This document shows, in pieces, positions 1 to 8,270 of a stretch of DNA of 64,000 nucleotides (its first letter is position 1; each line of letters begins with the position of its first letter). The stretch comes from Bradyrhizobium sp. OK095. GTDB lineage: Bacteria; Pseudomonadota; Alphaproteobacteria; Rhizobiales; Xanthobacteraceae. The translations under genes and the position numbers were made by a program. The notes beneath the pieces are model-generated. The model ran no database searches. It had not been told where the DNA came from and saw only the letters and a list, made by a program, of their open reading frames with translations. Where the stretch lies: assembly GCF_900109945.1 (NCBI RefSeq), contig NZ_FOBX01000005.1, forward strand, positions 372,001 to 436,000, given 5' to 3'.

Positions 1-30
1 AAGCGGGTCGAGCCAGAAACATCCCGACAC

Positions 31-65
31 AAACAAAAAAGGACCAACTTGCGTTGGCCCTCCTT
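31..65 (-). terminator. rho-independent terminator
   Basis: Read on the minus strand, a hairpin (arms 39-48 and 53-65, three-base bulge on one side) is followed by a run of six T and then GTTTG. This is a good intrinsic terminator for a minus-strand transcript coming from the right. No minus-strand protein gene lies just upstream, which supports the small-RNA call. Confidence 0.6.
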
Positions 66-156
66 GTCGTGCGTACAGACCCGATCCTGTTCGACCCCGG
101 GGGGCTGGGGGCTGAGGAATCCGGAACCGAAAGGACCGGGTCAACGCACACAAGTC
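31..156 (-). ncRNA. candidate structured small RNA
   Basis: On the minus strand a long interrupted stem can be drawn. An 11-base arm at 144-154 pairs with 63-74 with one bulged base, and an inner 9-base arm at 133-141 pairs with 79-87 with one G-U pair. They enclose a C/G-rich apical region. The stem is followed at once by a hairpin with a U-rich tail, which is the layout of an independently transcribed small RNA of about 125 nt. I looked for SRP RNA (GGAAGGAAGC-type apical loop), tmRNA tag codons and a 6S bubble and recognised none. No convincing promoter was seen, so the 5' end is a guess. Confidence 0.4.
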
Positions 157-408
157 TTTTCGCAATGCAGGGCGGCAGGCGCTTGGCGGAAAAGCGGCGA
201 CACTATGATTCCTGCTAACGATCCCGTGACGGATCGCCGCGACAGAGTTCCACCGTTGCGTGTGTCATGATTCGCCGCCGATCCGATCGGTTGAATGAGG
301 AGCCTCTTGCGGAGGGGAACAGTTGGCGCAATCATGCAATTGTCATGATCCGCGTTTCCCGGACGGTCTTCGCGGACGCGATCATCCAGATGCGTCAGGA
401 GGCGTTCC

Positions 409-777
409 ATGAGTCTATCGGAGGATGCCGATCCGAGCGGGCAGCGCGCGGCGGCGCATCCCGCCGCTGCGACGACGCACCCGAACCGGGTGACGTTCAA
501 CCGGATCGAGCTGCACCGCATTCTCAATCTCTACGGCCGCATGGTCGCCAACGGCGAGTGGCGCGACTATGCCATCGACTTCCTGAAAGACCGTGCCGTG
601 TTCTCGGTCTTCCGCCGCGCCTCGGAAGTGCCGATCTACCGCATCGAGAAAGATCCGCGCCTGGCCCGCAAGCAGGGCATGTACAGCGTGATCTCGGCGA
701 CCGGCCTGATCCTGCGCCGCGGTCACGAGCTCGAGCGTGTGCTGCTGGTGATCGATCGGAAATTGGCGGTGGTTTGA
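409..777 (+). CDS. DUF2794 family protein
   Basis: This is a 122-residue protein recognised as the DUF2794 family, small alphaproteobacterial proteins of unknown function. The first 25 residues are low-complexity and Ala/His/Pro-rich. The conserved core follows (NRIELHRILNLYGRMV, WRDYAID, FRRASEVPIYRIEKDP, GMYSVISATGLILRRG). No signal peptide or membrane segment is seen. The start is well supported: AGGAGG at 397-402 sits six bases before the ATG. It is the only gene on this strand near the left edge, and the antisense open frames over it are shadows. No reaction can be assigned. Confidence 0.85.
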   Translation: MSLSEDADPSGQRAAAHPAAATTHPNRVTFNRIELHRILNLYGRMVANGEWRDYAIDFLKDRAVFSVFRRASEVPIYRIEKDPRLARKQGMYSVISATGLILRRGHELERVLLVIDRKLAVV

Positions 778-786
778 CGCGATCCT

Positions 787-860
787 TAGCCCGGATGAGC
801 GTAGCGACATCCGGGTCTTTGCTTGTGGTGTCCCGGGTATCGCTCCGCTCACCCGGGCTA
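787..860. repeat. palindromic intergenic repeat, family A, copy 1
   Basis: The element runs from TAGCCCGGATGAGCG to CGCTCACCCGGGCTA, so the two ends form an imperfect inverted repeat able to fold into a long hairpin. A related copy is at 20873-20950. Such elements are dispersed in Bradyrhizobium genomes. It lies between convergent genes, so it may also act as a terminator. Confidence 0.8.
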
Positions 861-871
861 CGAGACCGAGC

Positions 872-1402
872 CTACGTCCCCGGCACCGTACCCGCGCCCT
901 CGCCGAGATCGCGCTGCATCATCACCGTATCCAGCCAGCGGCCGAATTTCAGCCCGACACTGGGATGCGTGCCGATCATCTTGAAGCCGCCACGCGTGTG
1001 CACGCCGATCGAGCCGGCATTGGCGGAATCGCCGATCACCGCGATCATCTGGCGGAAGCCGCGCGCCTCGCATTCGGTGATCAGCCGCTCCAGCAGCAAT
1101 GAGCCGATGCCGCGGCGGTGGAATGAGGGATTTAGATAGATCGAGTTCTCGACCGTGAAGCGGTAGGCTGGCCGCGGCCGGTAGGCGCCGGCATAGGCGT
1201 AACCGGCCACACGTCCCTCGAGGATGGCGACGAAATAGGGATAACCGCCGTCCACCAGCGCGCGATAGCGCCGCGTCATCTCGGTGAGGTCGGGCGGCTC
1301 CAGCTCGAACGTCGCGGTGCCCTCGCGGACAGCCTGCTGGTAGATGGCGGTGATGGCGGGGAGGTCGGCCTCAACGGTGGGCCTGATATCGGGTGCGGAC
1401 AT
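872..1402 (-). CDS. GNAT family N-acetyltransferase (phosphinothricin acetyltransferase-like)
   Basis: A 176-residue single-domain GNAT enzyme that would move an acetyl group from acetyl-CoA to an amine. The N-terminus (IRPTVEADLPAITAIYQQAV, then TATFELEPP) and the CoA-binding segment HRRGIGSLLLERLI, followed by HTRGGFKMIG, match the Pat/Bar/YncA subgroup. That subgroup includes methionine sulfone/sulfoximine and phosphinothricin acetyltransferases. The substrate cannot be told from sequence. The gene is convergent with the DUF2794 gene across repeat A and is flanked upstream by repeat B, so it is probably monocistronic. Confidence 0.85.
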   Translation of the reverse strand: MSAPDIRPTVEADLPAITAIYQQAVREGTATFELEPPDLTEMTRRYRALVDGGYPYFVAILEGRVAGYAYAGAYRPRPAYRFTVENSIYLNPSFHRRGIGSLLLERLITECEARGFRQMIAVIGDSANAGSIGVHTRGGFKMIGTHPSVGLKFGRWLDTVMMQRDLGEGAGTVPGT

Positions 1403-1462
1403 GGGGCGAGATTAAAGCCTTCGCCCGGCCGCTGGAAGGGGCCACAGCGCATCCACATACTC

Positions 1463-1550
1463 CGTCATTGCGAGGAGCCCTTGCGACGAAGCAATCCAGA
1501 AATGCATCCATGGAGGCACTCTGGATTGCTTCGCTTCGCTCGCAATGACG
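1463..1550. repeat. palindromic intergenic repeat, family B, copy 1
   Basis: The outer arms CGTCATTGCGAGGAGC and GCTCGCAATGACG and the inner arms GAAGCAATCCAG and CTGGATTGCTTC make a long near-perfect hairpin. A nearly identical copy with a different loop is at 48583-48669. Confidence 0.9.
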
Positions 1551-1581
1551 GCGCTCGCGCGGCACACCCCGCCCAAACAAA

Positions 1582-1605
1582 AACCCCGGCCTCTCGGCCG
1601 GGGTT
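1582..1605 (-). terminator. terminator of the Bax-inhibitor-like gene
   Basis: A perfect 10-base stem (AACCCCGGCC / GGCCGGGGTT) with a four-base loop, followed on the minus strand by TTTGTTT. It lies 27 bases past the stop codon of the gene at 1632-2435. Confidence 0.85.
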
Positions 1606-1631
1606 CGTGTCCGTTCTCTCGTCCGTAGCGC

Positions 1632-2435
1632 TTAGTCGCGCTGGCCGAGGAGCTGCAGCAGCAGCGTGAACAGGTTGATGAAGTTCAGGTACAGCGACAG
1701 GGCGCCGGTGATGGCCGCACGCTCTGCGACGTCACCGCCGGCCGAGGCGTAGCCGTAGATGTAGTCGTTCTTCAGCCGCTGGGTATCCCAGGCGGTGAGG
1801 CCCGCGAACACCAGCACGCCGCCCACGGACACGATGAACTGCAGCATCGAGCTGGCCAGGAACATGTTCACCAGGCTCGCGATGATGATGCCGATCAGGC
1901 CCATGAACAGGAACGAGCCCATGGCAGTCATGTCACGCTTGGTGGTGTAGCCGTAGAGGCTCAGCGCACCGAACGTCGCCGCGGTGATGAAGAACACCCG
2001 CACGATCGACGTGTGGGTGAACACCAGGAAGATCGACGACAGCGAGACGCCCATCAGCGCCGCGAAAGCCCAGAACAGGATCTGGGCGGTCGAGGGCGCG
2101 AGACGGTTGATGCCTGCCGAGATCACGAACACCATGACAAGAGGCGCAAACATGAAGAGCCACTTCAGCGGGCCAAGGTACATCGCGCTGCCGAACGGCG
2201 TCAGATAGATCGCCTTCGCGCCGGTACCTATCCGAATCGCGTCGGCGGCTGAAGGGTCGGCTACCGCAGCCATGTAGACGCCGAGCGCGGCCAGGCCGGT
2301 GATGGCGAGGCCGATGCTCATGTAATTGTAGATGCGCAGCATGTAAGCGCGCAGGCCGGCGTCGACCGTCGCGGCGTCAACACGCCCGGCGGCCCTGCCG
2401 AAAGGAGAAGCGTAGTTACGGTCAAGGTCCGACAT
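1632..2435 (-). CDS. Bax inhibitor-1/YccA family membrane protein
   Basis: A 267-residue integral membrane protein with about seven hydrophobic segments, recognised as the BI-1/TMBIM family (bacterial YccA/YbhL relatives). The N-terminal 35 residues are polar and cytoplasmic. Hydrophobic stretches include SIGLAITGLAALGVYMA, WLFMFAPLVMVFVISAG and VGGVLVFAGLTAWDTQ, the last carrying the typical AWDTQRLK of the family. Relatives modulate proteases or act as pH-sensitive calcium leak channels; nothing here fixes the role. It is monocistronic with its own terminator. A short inverted repeat (CGGCATG / CATGCCG, 2464-2485) lies in the presumed 5' leader. Confidence 0.9.
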   Translation of the reverse strand: MSDLDRNYASPFGRAAGRVDAATVDAGLRAYMLRIYNYMSIGLAITGLAALGVYMAAVADPSAADAIRIGTGAKAIYLTPFGSAMYLGPLKWLFMFAPLVMVFVISAGINRLAPSTAQILFWAFAALMGVSLSSIFLVFTHTSIVRVFFITAATFGALSLYGYTTKRDMTAMGSFLFMGLIGIIIASLVNMFLASSMLQFIVSVGGVLVFAGLTAWDTQRLKNDYIYGYASAGGDVAERAAITGALSLYLNFINLFTLLLQLLGQRD

Positions 2436-2705
2436 GGTCGAATTCCCGTTGGTTGGCCCGGTCCGGCATGAGGGTCGCCATGCCGCCGGTTCGTCAAATT
2501 CTACCTCGGATACCGATGTCTGCCGACTAAATTCTGGCTCACAATCGGGGCTCCGAACCCACTCGATATGTGGGAAACTAACACATTAGCTGCAACCGTC
2601 CACGCGCGGCTGAATGTCGCCCTTACCGGCAATTTAGACGAGCAGACGTGGTTAATCGCAGGAATCGTGCGATTTCGCTCCCGCGCAGCCACCCGCTACC
2701 ATTTG

Positions 2706-5276
2706 TCACAAATTCCGCAACACCGTGGCGGGCTTTTTGTTCAACGCCAGCAGTGTGCCGGCGAGCCCGAGCCCGACGGTGACGATGAGGGCGGCCACGA
2801 CCACGCCGGCCGCGCTGCCGGCCTGCCAGACGAAGCTCAGCGTCATCAGTCGCGTCACGATCATCCAGGCCGCGATGCTGCCGGCGATCACGCCGAACAA
2901 TGCGGTGGCAAGCCCGATCAGGAGGTACTCGAGCGCATAGGCGCCGAGCAGCCGCAGCCGCGTCGCGCCCAGGGTCTTGAGGATCACCGCATCGTAGACC
3001 CGGTGGCGATGGCCGGCGGCGAGCGCCCCGCCCAGCACCAGGATCGCCGAGATCAGGGTGATCGCGCTGGCGCCGCGGATCGCCAGCGCCAGATTGGTCA
3101 CGACCGCGCCGACCGTCTCCATCACCTCGCGCACGCGCACGCTGGTCACCATCGGGTAGGCGTCGGCGACCTGCTTGATGATCTTGCCGTCGGCCTCGGC
3201 ACTGCCGCCGCTTTCCGTCAGCGTCGCGATATGGGTATGCGGCGCGCCCTTGAAGGCGTTCGGCGAGAACACCAGCACGAAATTGATGCCGAGGCCCTGC
3301 CAGTCGATGGTGCGCAGATTGCCGATTTTGGCGGGGATGTCGCGGCCGAGCACGTTGACCACGACCTCGTCCCCGACCTTGAGGCCGAGGCCGTCGGCGA
3401 TCTTCTTCTCCATCGAGACCAGCGGCGGGCCGGAATAGTCGGCCTTCCACCATTCGCCCTCGACCACCTTGGAGCCCTTCGGCAGTTCGGCGGTATAGGT
3501 CAGGCCGCGGTCGCTTTGCAGCACCCATTCCGCATCGGTGGTGGGCTTGATGTCCTCGGCGCGGACGCCGCGCGCTCCGACAATGCGCCCGCGCAGCATC
3601 GGCACGTCCTCGACCGTCGCGCCCGGGGCGATCTGGCGCAAATAATCGTCGAACGGTGCGGCCTGCGTGCTCGGGATGTCGATGAAGAAGAACGACGGCG
3701 CGTGCTCGGGCAGCGCGGCCAGGAACTGCCGGCGCAGATTGCCGTCGATCTGGGTGATGGTGACGAGCACGGCTAAGCCCAGGCCAAGCGACAGCACGAC
3801 CGAGGGCGTCAGCGCACCCGGCCGGTGGATGTTGGCGACCGCAAGCCGCAGCATCGGCAGCCGCGAGCGCGGCAGCCGCCGCGCGATCGTCATCAAGAGG
3901 GCCGCGATGCCGCGGAGCAAAACAAACACGACGACGGAGGACGCCACGAAAACCGCGGCGATCCGCTTGTCGAATGAGAGTCCGATCACCACCGCAATGA
4001 GCAGCGCGACCACGACGGCCATGAACACGAGATAGCCCAGGCGCGGCCGGTGCCATTCGGAGCTGATGGTGTCGCGGAACAGCGCGGCCACCGGCACGTC
4101 GTGCACGCGGCCGAGCGGCCACAGGCCGAAGGCGAGTGCGGTGAGCAGGCCATAGAGGAAGGACAGCGCGAGCTCGTCGGCATGCACGGCCGGCACCACC
4201 GGCAGCGGCAGCAGTTTTCCGAACAGGCCGACGATGGCGAACGGCATGGCGGCGCCGAGCGCGAGCCCGATCACCGAGCCGATTGCGGCCAGCAAGAGGA
4301 CCTGCGCGAGATAGATGCCGAACACGTCGCGCCCGGTGGCGCCGACGGCCTTGAGGGCCGCGATCACCTCGAGCCGGCGGTCGATATGGCTCTTCACGGC
4401 ATTGGCGACGCCGACGCCGCCGACCAGCAGCGCGGCCAAGCCGACCAGAGTCAGGAACTGCGTGAAGCGGCTGATGTTGCGTTCGAGCTGCGGCGAGGCG
4501 TTGGAGCGGCTGCGGACCTCCCAGCCGGCCTGCGGCGCAGCGTTGCGCGAATCCGCGATGAAGGCGTCCGTGGCGCGCTCGCTGTTGCCAATATCAGGCA
4601 GCTTCACCCGGTAGACCCAGCGCACCAGGCTGCCGGGCTGGATCAGCCCGGTCGCGCGCAGGCCCGCCTCGCTGATCAGGAAGCGCGGGCCAAAACCGAT
4701 ACCGCCAGCGAGCTTGTCGGGCTCGGCTTCGACGGTGCTGCGGATCTGGAACGTCGCGGACCCGACGGTGACGCGGTCGCCGGTCTTGAGCGACATTCGC
4801 GCCAGCAGTGTCGGATCGGCCGCAGCGCCGAATACGCCGTCGCGCTCTGCAAGCAGCTCGGACATTGGCAGTGGCGGCGCCAGCGTCAATTGTCCCAGCA
4901 TCGGATAGGTGTCGTCGACCGCCTTCATCTCGACCAGCGCGAGCTGGCCGTCGACCGAGCGCGCCATGCCGCGCAGGGTCGCGGCGGTCGAGACGGTGCC
5001 GCGCGCGCGCAGGAAGGCGACCTCTTCGGGTTTCGCCTCGCGCTGGAACAGCACGAACGAGACGTCGCCGCCGAGCAGCGTGCGGCCTTCGCGGGCGAGA
5101 CCGTCGCTCAGGCTCGCCGAGACCGAGCCGACGCCGGCGATCGCCATCACGCCGAGCGCGATGCAGGCAATGAAGACGTAGAAGCCGCGCAAGCCCCCGC
5201 GCAATTCGCGCAGCGCGTAGCGCAGCGACAGCGCGACGCCATTGGGCTTCGCGAACGGTTCGACAGCGAGGCTCAT
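2706..5276 (-). CDS. ABC transporter permease with two FtsX-like domains (YbbP type)
   Basis: An 856-residue membrane protein. One transmembrane helix lies near residues 31-55, followed by a large periplasmic region, then a first FtsX-type helical block starting near residue 275. A second block sits at the C-terminus (SAILVLGGALAAGHRHRVYD, LKTLGATRLRLLGAYALEYL). This is the YbbP architecture, the permease partner of a LolD/MacB-class ATPase. Its start overlaps the end of the ATPase gene by four bases (ATGA), so the two are translationally coupled. The pair is divergent from a TesA-type esterase, as in E. coli tesA-ybbAP. The substrate is unknown; lipid or envelope-molecule handling is inferred from the family and neighbour. 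Confidence 0.92.
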   Translation of the reverse strand: MSLAVEPFAKPNGVALSLRYALRELRGGLRGFYVFIACIALGVMAIAGVGSVSASLSDGLAREGRTLLGGDVSFVLFQREAKPEEVAFLRARGTVSTAATLRGMARSVDGQLALVEMKAVDDTYPMLGQLTLAPPLPMSELLAERDGVFGAAADPTLLARMSLKTGDRVTVGSATFQIRSTVEAEPDKLAGGIGFGPRFLISEAGLRATGLIQPGSLVRWVYRVKLPDIGNSERATDAFIADSRNAAPQAGWEVRSRSNASPQLERNISRFTQFLTLVGLAALLVGGVGVANAVKSHIDRRLEVIAALKAVGATGRDVFGIYLAQVLLLAAIGSVIGLALGAAMPFAIVGLFGKLLPLPVVPAVHADELALSFLYGLLTALAFGLWPLGRVHDVPVAALFRDTISSEWHRPRLGYLVFMAVVVALLIAVVIGLSFDKRIAAVFVASSVVVFVLLRGIAALLMTIARRLPRSRLPMLRLAVANIHRPGALTPSVVLSLGLGLAVLVTITQIDGNLRRQFLAALPEHAPSFFFIDIPSTQAAPFDDYLRQIAPGATVEDVPMLRGRIVGARGVRAEDIKPTTDAEWVLQSDRGLTYTAELPKGSKVVEGEWWKADYSGPPLVSMEKKIADGLGLKVGDEVVVNVLGRDIPAKIGNLRTIDWQGLGINFVLVFSPNAFKGAPHTHIATLTESGGSAEADGKIIKQVADAYPMVTSVRVREVMETVGAVVTNLALAIRGASAITLISAILVLGGALAAGHRHRVYDAVILKTLGATRLRLLGAYALEYLLIGLATALFGVIAGSIAAWMIVTRLMTLSFVWQAGSAAGVVVAALIVTVGLGLAGTLLALNKKPATVLRNL

Positions 5277-5995
5277 GCGGGTGCGGACTGCGTGTCGATA
5301 CGACCCGAACGCAGGCGGATGACGCGATCGCAGCGATGCGCCAGCGCCGAATCGTGCGTCACCAGCACCAAGGTCATGCCGCGCTCGGTATGCTTGCTAA
5401 ACAGGAGGTCGACGATCTGCTTTCCGGTGGTCTCGTCGAGATTGCCGGTCGGCTCATCCGCGACGAGGATGGCGGGATCGGGCGCCAGCGCGCGCGCGAG
5501 CGCGACGCGCTGCTGCTCGCCGCCGGACAGCTGCGTCGGATAATGATGCAGGCGATCGCCGAGCCCGACCGATTGCAGCTCCTGCGCCGCGCGCTTGGCG
5601 GCATCCGGATTGCCGGCGAGCTCGAGCGGCACCGCGACGTTCTCCAGCGCCGTCATGGTCGGGATCAGATGGAAGGACTGGAAGACGATGCCGACCTGCC
5701 GGCCGCGGAAGCGGGCCAGCGCGTCCTCGTCGAGGGCATTGAAAGGCGTGCCGTTGACCACCACCTCTCCGCTATCAGGACGCTCCAGCCCCGCCATCAC
5801 CATCAGCAGCGTGGATTTGCCCGAGCCTGACGGGCCGATCAGGCCAATCGTCTCGCCCGAGCCGACGCGCAAGCTGATATCCTTGAGGATGTGAACGCGT
5901 GCCGCCCCCGAACCCAATGACAGATTGACGTTGGAGATGGCGATGGTGTCCGGCGTGCTGCCGGCGAGCGAAGAGGATTCGATGCGAGTGTCCAT
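5273..5995 (-). CDS. ABC transporter ATP-binding protein (YbbA/LolD type)
   Basis: The nucleotide-binding subunit for the adjacent FtsX-type permease. All motifs are intact: Walker [10 protein letters not shown], signature [15 protein letters not shown], Walker [13 protein letters not shown] and the H-loop VTHD. About 240 residues is normal for the class. The reading frame extends to 6013, which would add six residues (MPYDRT); the ATG at 5995 is preferred because it leaves more room for the divergent promoter. The gene couples to the permease by a four-base overlap. Confidence 0.93.
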   Translation of the reverse strand: MDTRIESSSLAGSTPDTIAISNVNLSLGSGAARVHILKDISLRVGSGETIGLIGPSGSGKSTLLMVMAGLERPDSGEVVVNGTPFNALDEDALARFRGRQVGIVFQSFHLIPTMTALENVAVPLELAGNPDAAKRAAQELQSVGLGDRLHHYPTQLSGGEQQRVALARALAPDPAILVADEPTGNLDETTGKQIVDLLFSKHTERGMTLVLVTHDSALAHRCDRVIRLRSGRIDTQSAPA

Positions 5996-6050
5996 GGTCC
6001 GGTCATATGGCAACTCCGTACACGCGGTCGAGAGGCGTTACGGATTCTTC

Positions 6051-6683
6051 ATGCACATAGCCGTGTTGATGCTCGCTTTGATGACGGTTGCGAACCCGGC
6101 TTGGGCGGAAGCGACAAAACCGCTCAAGCTTGTCGTTCTCGGCGATTCCTTAAGTGCCGGCCTCGGCCTCCCGGCCCAGGAGGCCTTCCCCGCAAAGCTC
6201 CAAAAAGCATTGCAAGCCAAAGGCATAGAGGTCGACATGACCAATGCCGGGGTGTCCGGCGACACCTCCTCGGGCGGCCGCGACCGGCTCGACTGGTCGG
6301 TCCCGGACGGAACCGAGGGCGTGATCATCGAGCTCGGCGCCAACGACGCGCTACGCGGCATCGATCCCGATTTGACGCGCGCCGCGCTGACCGAGATCGT
6401 TGCGCGTCTCAAGGCGCGCAGGATCCCTGTGATGTTGTGTGGCATGCTGGCGCCGCCGAACTACGGCGCCGATTATGCCGCGCGCTTCAATTCGATTTAT
6501 CCGGATCTGGCGAAAAAATTCGACGTGCCGCTCTATCCGTTCTTCCTCGACGGCGTCGCCGCCGACGCCAAGCTCAACCAGGCCGACGGCATTCATCCGA
6601 CCGCGGCCGGCGTCGACATCATCGTCGGCAACATGATGCCCACAGTGGAGGCATTTTTGCGCAACATAAGCGAGCAGCGATGA
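6051..6683 (+). CDS. tesA: arylesterase / TesA-type SGNH hydrolase
   Basis: A 210-residue secreted or periplasmic esterase of the GDSL/SGNH family. The chosen ATG gives a clean signal peptide (MHIAVLMLALMTVANPAWAE). Then come block I GDSLSAGLG with the catalytic Ser, block III GANDALRG, and the C-terminal HPTAAG with the catalytic His. E. coli TesA hydrolyses acyl-CoA and lysophospholipid esters; the true substrate here is unknown. The frame stays open upstream into the divergent ABC gene, but those residues do not resemble a protein start. It forms a divergent cluster with ybbA/ybbP-like genes. Confidence 0.9.
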   Translation: MHIAVLMLALMTVANPAWAEATKPLKLVVLGDSLSAGLGLPAQEAFPAKLQKALQAKGIEVDMTNAGVSGDTSSGGRDRLDWSVPDGTEGVIIELGANDALRGIDPDLTRAALTEIVARLKARRIPVMLCGMLAPPNYGADYAARFNSIYPDLAKKFDVPLYPFFLDGVAADAKLNQADGIHPTAAGVDIIVGNMMPTVEAFLRNISEQR

Positions 6684-6863
6684 TGAAAAGCGGGCAACGC
6701 TAACCCTAATTCCCAGGGTTTTACCGGGGTGAGGCGCGCGACTCTTCGCAGAGTCACACAAACGCGATAGGAATCAAGGTACAGATGATTCGTCGCCGGC
6801 TCTAAAATTTGGATATGATCTTTCCTTGAAGGGATCATGCCCAAGCATCGGGAGTGCGAAACG

Positions 6864-7400
6864 ATGCCGCGTTTGTTCACTGGTCTGGAAATCCCGGCTG
6901 AAGTCAGCCAGACGCTTTCCAATTTGCGAGGTGGCCTTCCCGGCGCCCGCTGGATCGATCCCGAAAATTATCACGTCACCCTGCGCTTCATCGGCGATAT
7001 CGACGGCATGTCCGCCAACGAGATCGCCTCGATGCTGTTTCGCGTCGACCGCAAGCCGTTCGAGGTGAAGGTGCAGGGCTTGCAGAGTTTCGGCGGCCGC
7101 AAGCCGCGCGCGGTGGTCGCCAGCATCGCGCCGAGCAAGCCGCTGATGGAATTGCAGGCCGAGCTCGAACGCTTGATGCAAAGGATCGGTCTCGACCCTG
7201 AGGGACGCAAGTTCATCCCGCATGTCACGCTGGCCCGCCTGCACGACGCCACCGACCGCGACGTCGCCGATTATCTCTCGATGCGCGGCTACTTCCCGAG
7301 CAAGGCGTTCACGGCGGAACGTTTTGTGCTGTTCTCCTCCCGCGCGTCCACCGGCGGCGGGCCGTATGTGGTCGAGGACGCCTACGAGCTGTGTGAGTGA
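6864..7400 (+). CDS. thpR: RNA 2',3'-cyclic phosphodiesterase
   Basis: A 178-residue protein of the LigT/ThpR 2H-phosphoesterase family, which opens 2',3'-cyclic phosphate ends of RNA. Both catalytic HxT motifs are present, HVTLRF near residue 37 and HVTLAR near residue 124. The start at MPRLFTGLEIP matches the usual family N-terminus. An in-frame ATG at 6837 would add nine residues and cannot be excluded, as it has AAGGG just upstream. A -10-like TATGAT lies near 6812. The gene is convergent with the vapC toxin, only 16 bases away. Confidence 0.88.
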   Translation: MPRLFTGLEIPAEVSQTLSNLRGGLPGARWIDPENYHVTLRFIGDIDGMSANEIASMLFRVDRKPFEVKVQGLQSFGGRKPRAVVASIAPSKPLMELQAELERLMQRIGLDPEGRKFIPHVTLARLHDATDRDVADYLSMRGYFPSKAFTAERFVLFSSRASTGGGPYVVEDAYELCE

Positions 7401-7416
7401 GGTCTTTCTCGGCGCG

Positions 7417-7821
7417 TTATCTCAGTGGCGCCACGCCTGATCGACTGACGTCGGTCCTAGCAAAGTCCTCGCCTTTGAACAGCAGTGGTTCGCTGCGGGT
7501 CGTAGCCAGCGCGTAGGAGAAGCAGTCTCCGTAGTTGAGCGATGCGGCGTGACGTCCTTTGCCGTAGCGACGCCAAGCGCGTCGTGCCGTATCAACTTGG
7601 TTGGCGTCGACCGCCACGATCTCCGCGCCGATCTTGACAAGCCAGAGATCGAACTCACGCCCGCCTGCATCACCCAGCCGCGTCTCGATCACCATCGCAG
7701 CTTCAAGCACCGTTGCCGCAGAGATCAGGCGGACCGGATCATCTGCAATTTGAACTTCGAGGTCTGGCGCATCGGGCTCGTTGAGAGCGATGGCCACGAT
7801 CGCAGATGCGTCGATCACCAT
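7417..7821 (-). CDS. vapC: VapC-type PIN-domain toxin
   Basis: A 134-residue PIN-domain ribonuclease, predicted toxin of a type II toxin-antitoxin pair. The N-terminal MVIDASAIVAIALNEP carries the first catalytic Asp. An acidic residue sits in VLEAAMVIE, and LNYGDCFSYALA plus LLFKGEDFARTD carry the remaining PIN acidic residues. The length is normal for VapC. It is coupled to the antitoxin gene through TGATG (one-base overlap). RNA targets such as tRNA or rRNA loops are known for the family; the target here is unknown. Confidence 0.9.
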   Translation of the reverse strand: MVIDASAIVAIALNEPDAPDLEVQIADDPVRLISAATVLEAAMVIETRLGDAGGREFDLWLVKIGAEIVAVDANQVDTARRAWRRYGKGRHAASLNYGDCFSYALATTRSEPLLFKGEDFARTDVSRSGVAPLR

Positions 7822-8075
7822 CAGCGTGGCAATCCATGCTCGTCGTATCCGAGAATCTGCTCGGGTGTGCGGTCATCCACGACTCGCATTTCGCTCCAGC
7901 GTCGCCTGATCTCGGCCATGTCTTCCAGCAGTGCGGCTTTGCGAGTTTGACCGCCGAGCCGACGCAGGCGCTCCTCGATGGCGCGCTTGGTCGCCGTCGT
8001 GATGTTCTCGCCGGTCAATTGGGCCAGACTCCGCGCCAATTGCTCCGTTTCGGGGTCCTTGATGCTTAGTGCCAT
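7821..8075 (-). CDS. vapB: VapB-type antitoxin
   Basis: An 84-residue antitoxin with an N-terminal DNA-binding region of the PSK-operon type (MALSIKDPETEQLARSLAQL, ENITTATKRAIEERL) and a charged C-terminal tail (MAEIRRRW...DRTPEQILGYDEHGLPR) that would thread into VapC. It lies first in the operon, overlapping vapC by one base. Such antitoxins usually repress their own promoter; a matching inverted repeat lies just upstream of the start codon. Confidence 0.88.
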   Translation of the reverse strand: MALSIKDPETEQLARSLAQLTGENITTATKRAIEERLRRLGGQTRKAALLEDMAEIRRRWSEMRVVDDRTPEQILGYDEHGLPR

Positions 8076-8076
8076 G

Positions 8077-8098
8077 TTGAGGTTCCTTGGTTCCTCAA
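8077..8098 (-). promoter_or_regulatory. putative vapBC operator
   Basis: The inverted repeat TTGAGG / CCTCAA has a ten-base spacer and begins two bases upstream of the vapB start codon, between it and AT-rich -10-like sequence (TAGAATATACC on the minus strand). The position fits autoregulation by the VapBC complex; this is inferred from position and symmetry. Confidence 0.45.
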
Positions 8099-8270
8099 TA
8101 GGTATATTCTAGCCCACTGGAACGCAAGAATGGATGGTGGTGCGTGACGAGAACCGGATCGGCGCAGAGGTCCGTCCATCGCACGCGGTCTGTCCGTGAA
8201 GGACGCAGCGCATAAGCCGTTGCGTCAATACACAGTTGCAATTTTCGTCAGTCTCTGGCGGTAAAGAGCC

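Noticed and set aside
31-156. Identity of the small RNA as SRP RNA, tmRNA or 6S RNA
   Set aside because: The apical SRP loop, tmRNA tag codons and a convincing 6S central bubble were all looked for and not found, so it is left unnamed.
49-1139. Short and medium frames around the left edge other than the DUF2794 gene
   Set aside because: They overlap the structured RNA candidate, repeat A or real genes in other frames, and show no conserved segment.
2568-5543. Long plus-strand open frames opposite the FtsX-type permease
   Set aside because: They are rich in His/Arg/Gln with no family signal and arise from the GC-biased third positions of the real minus-strand gene.
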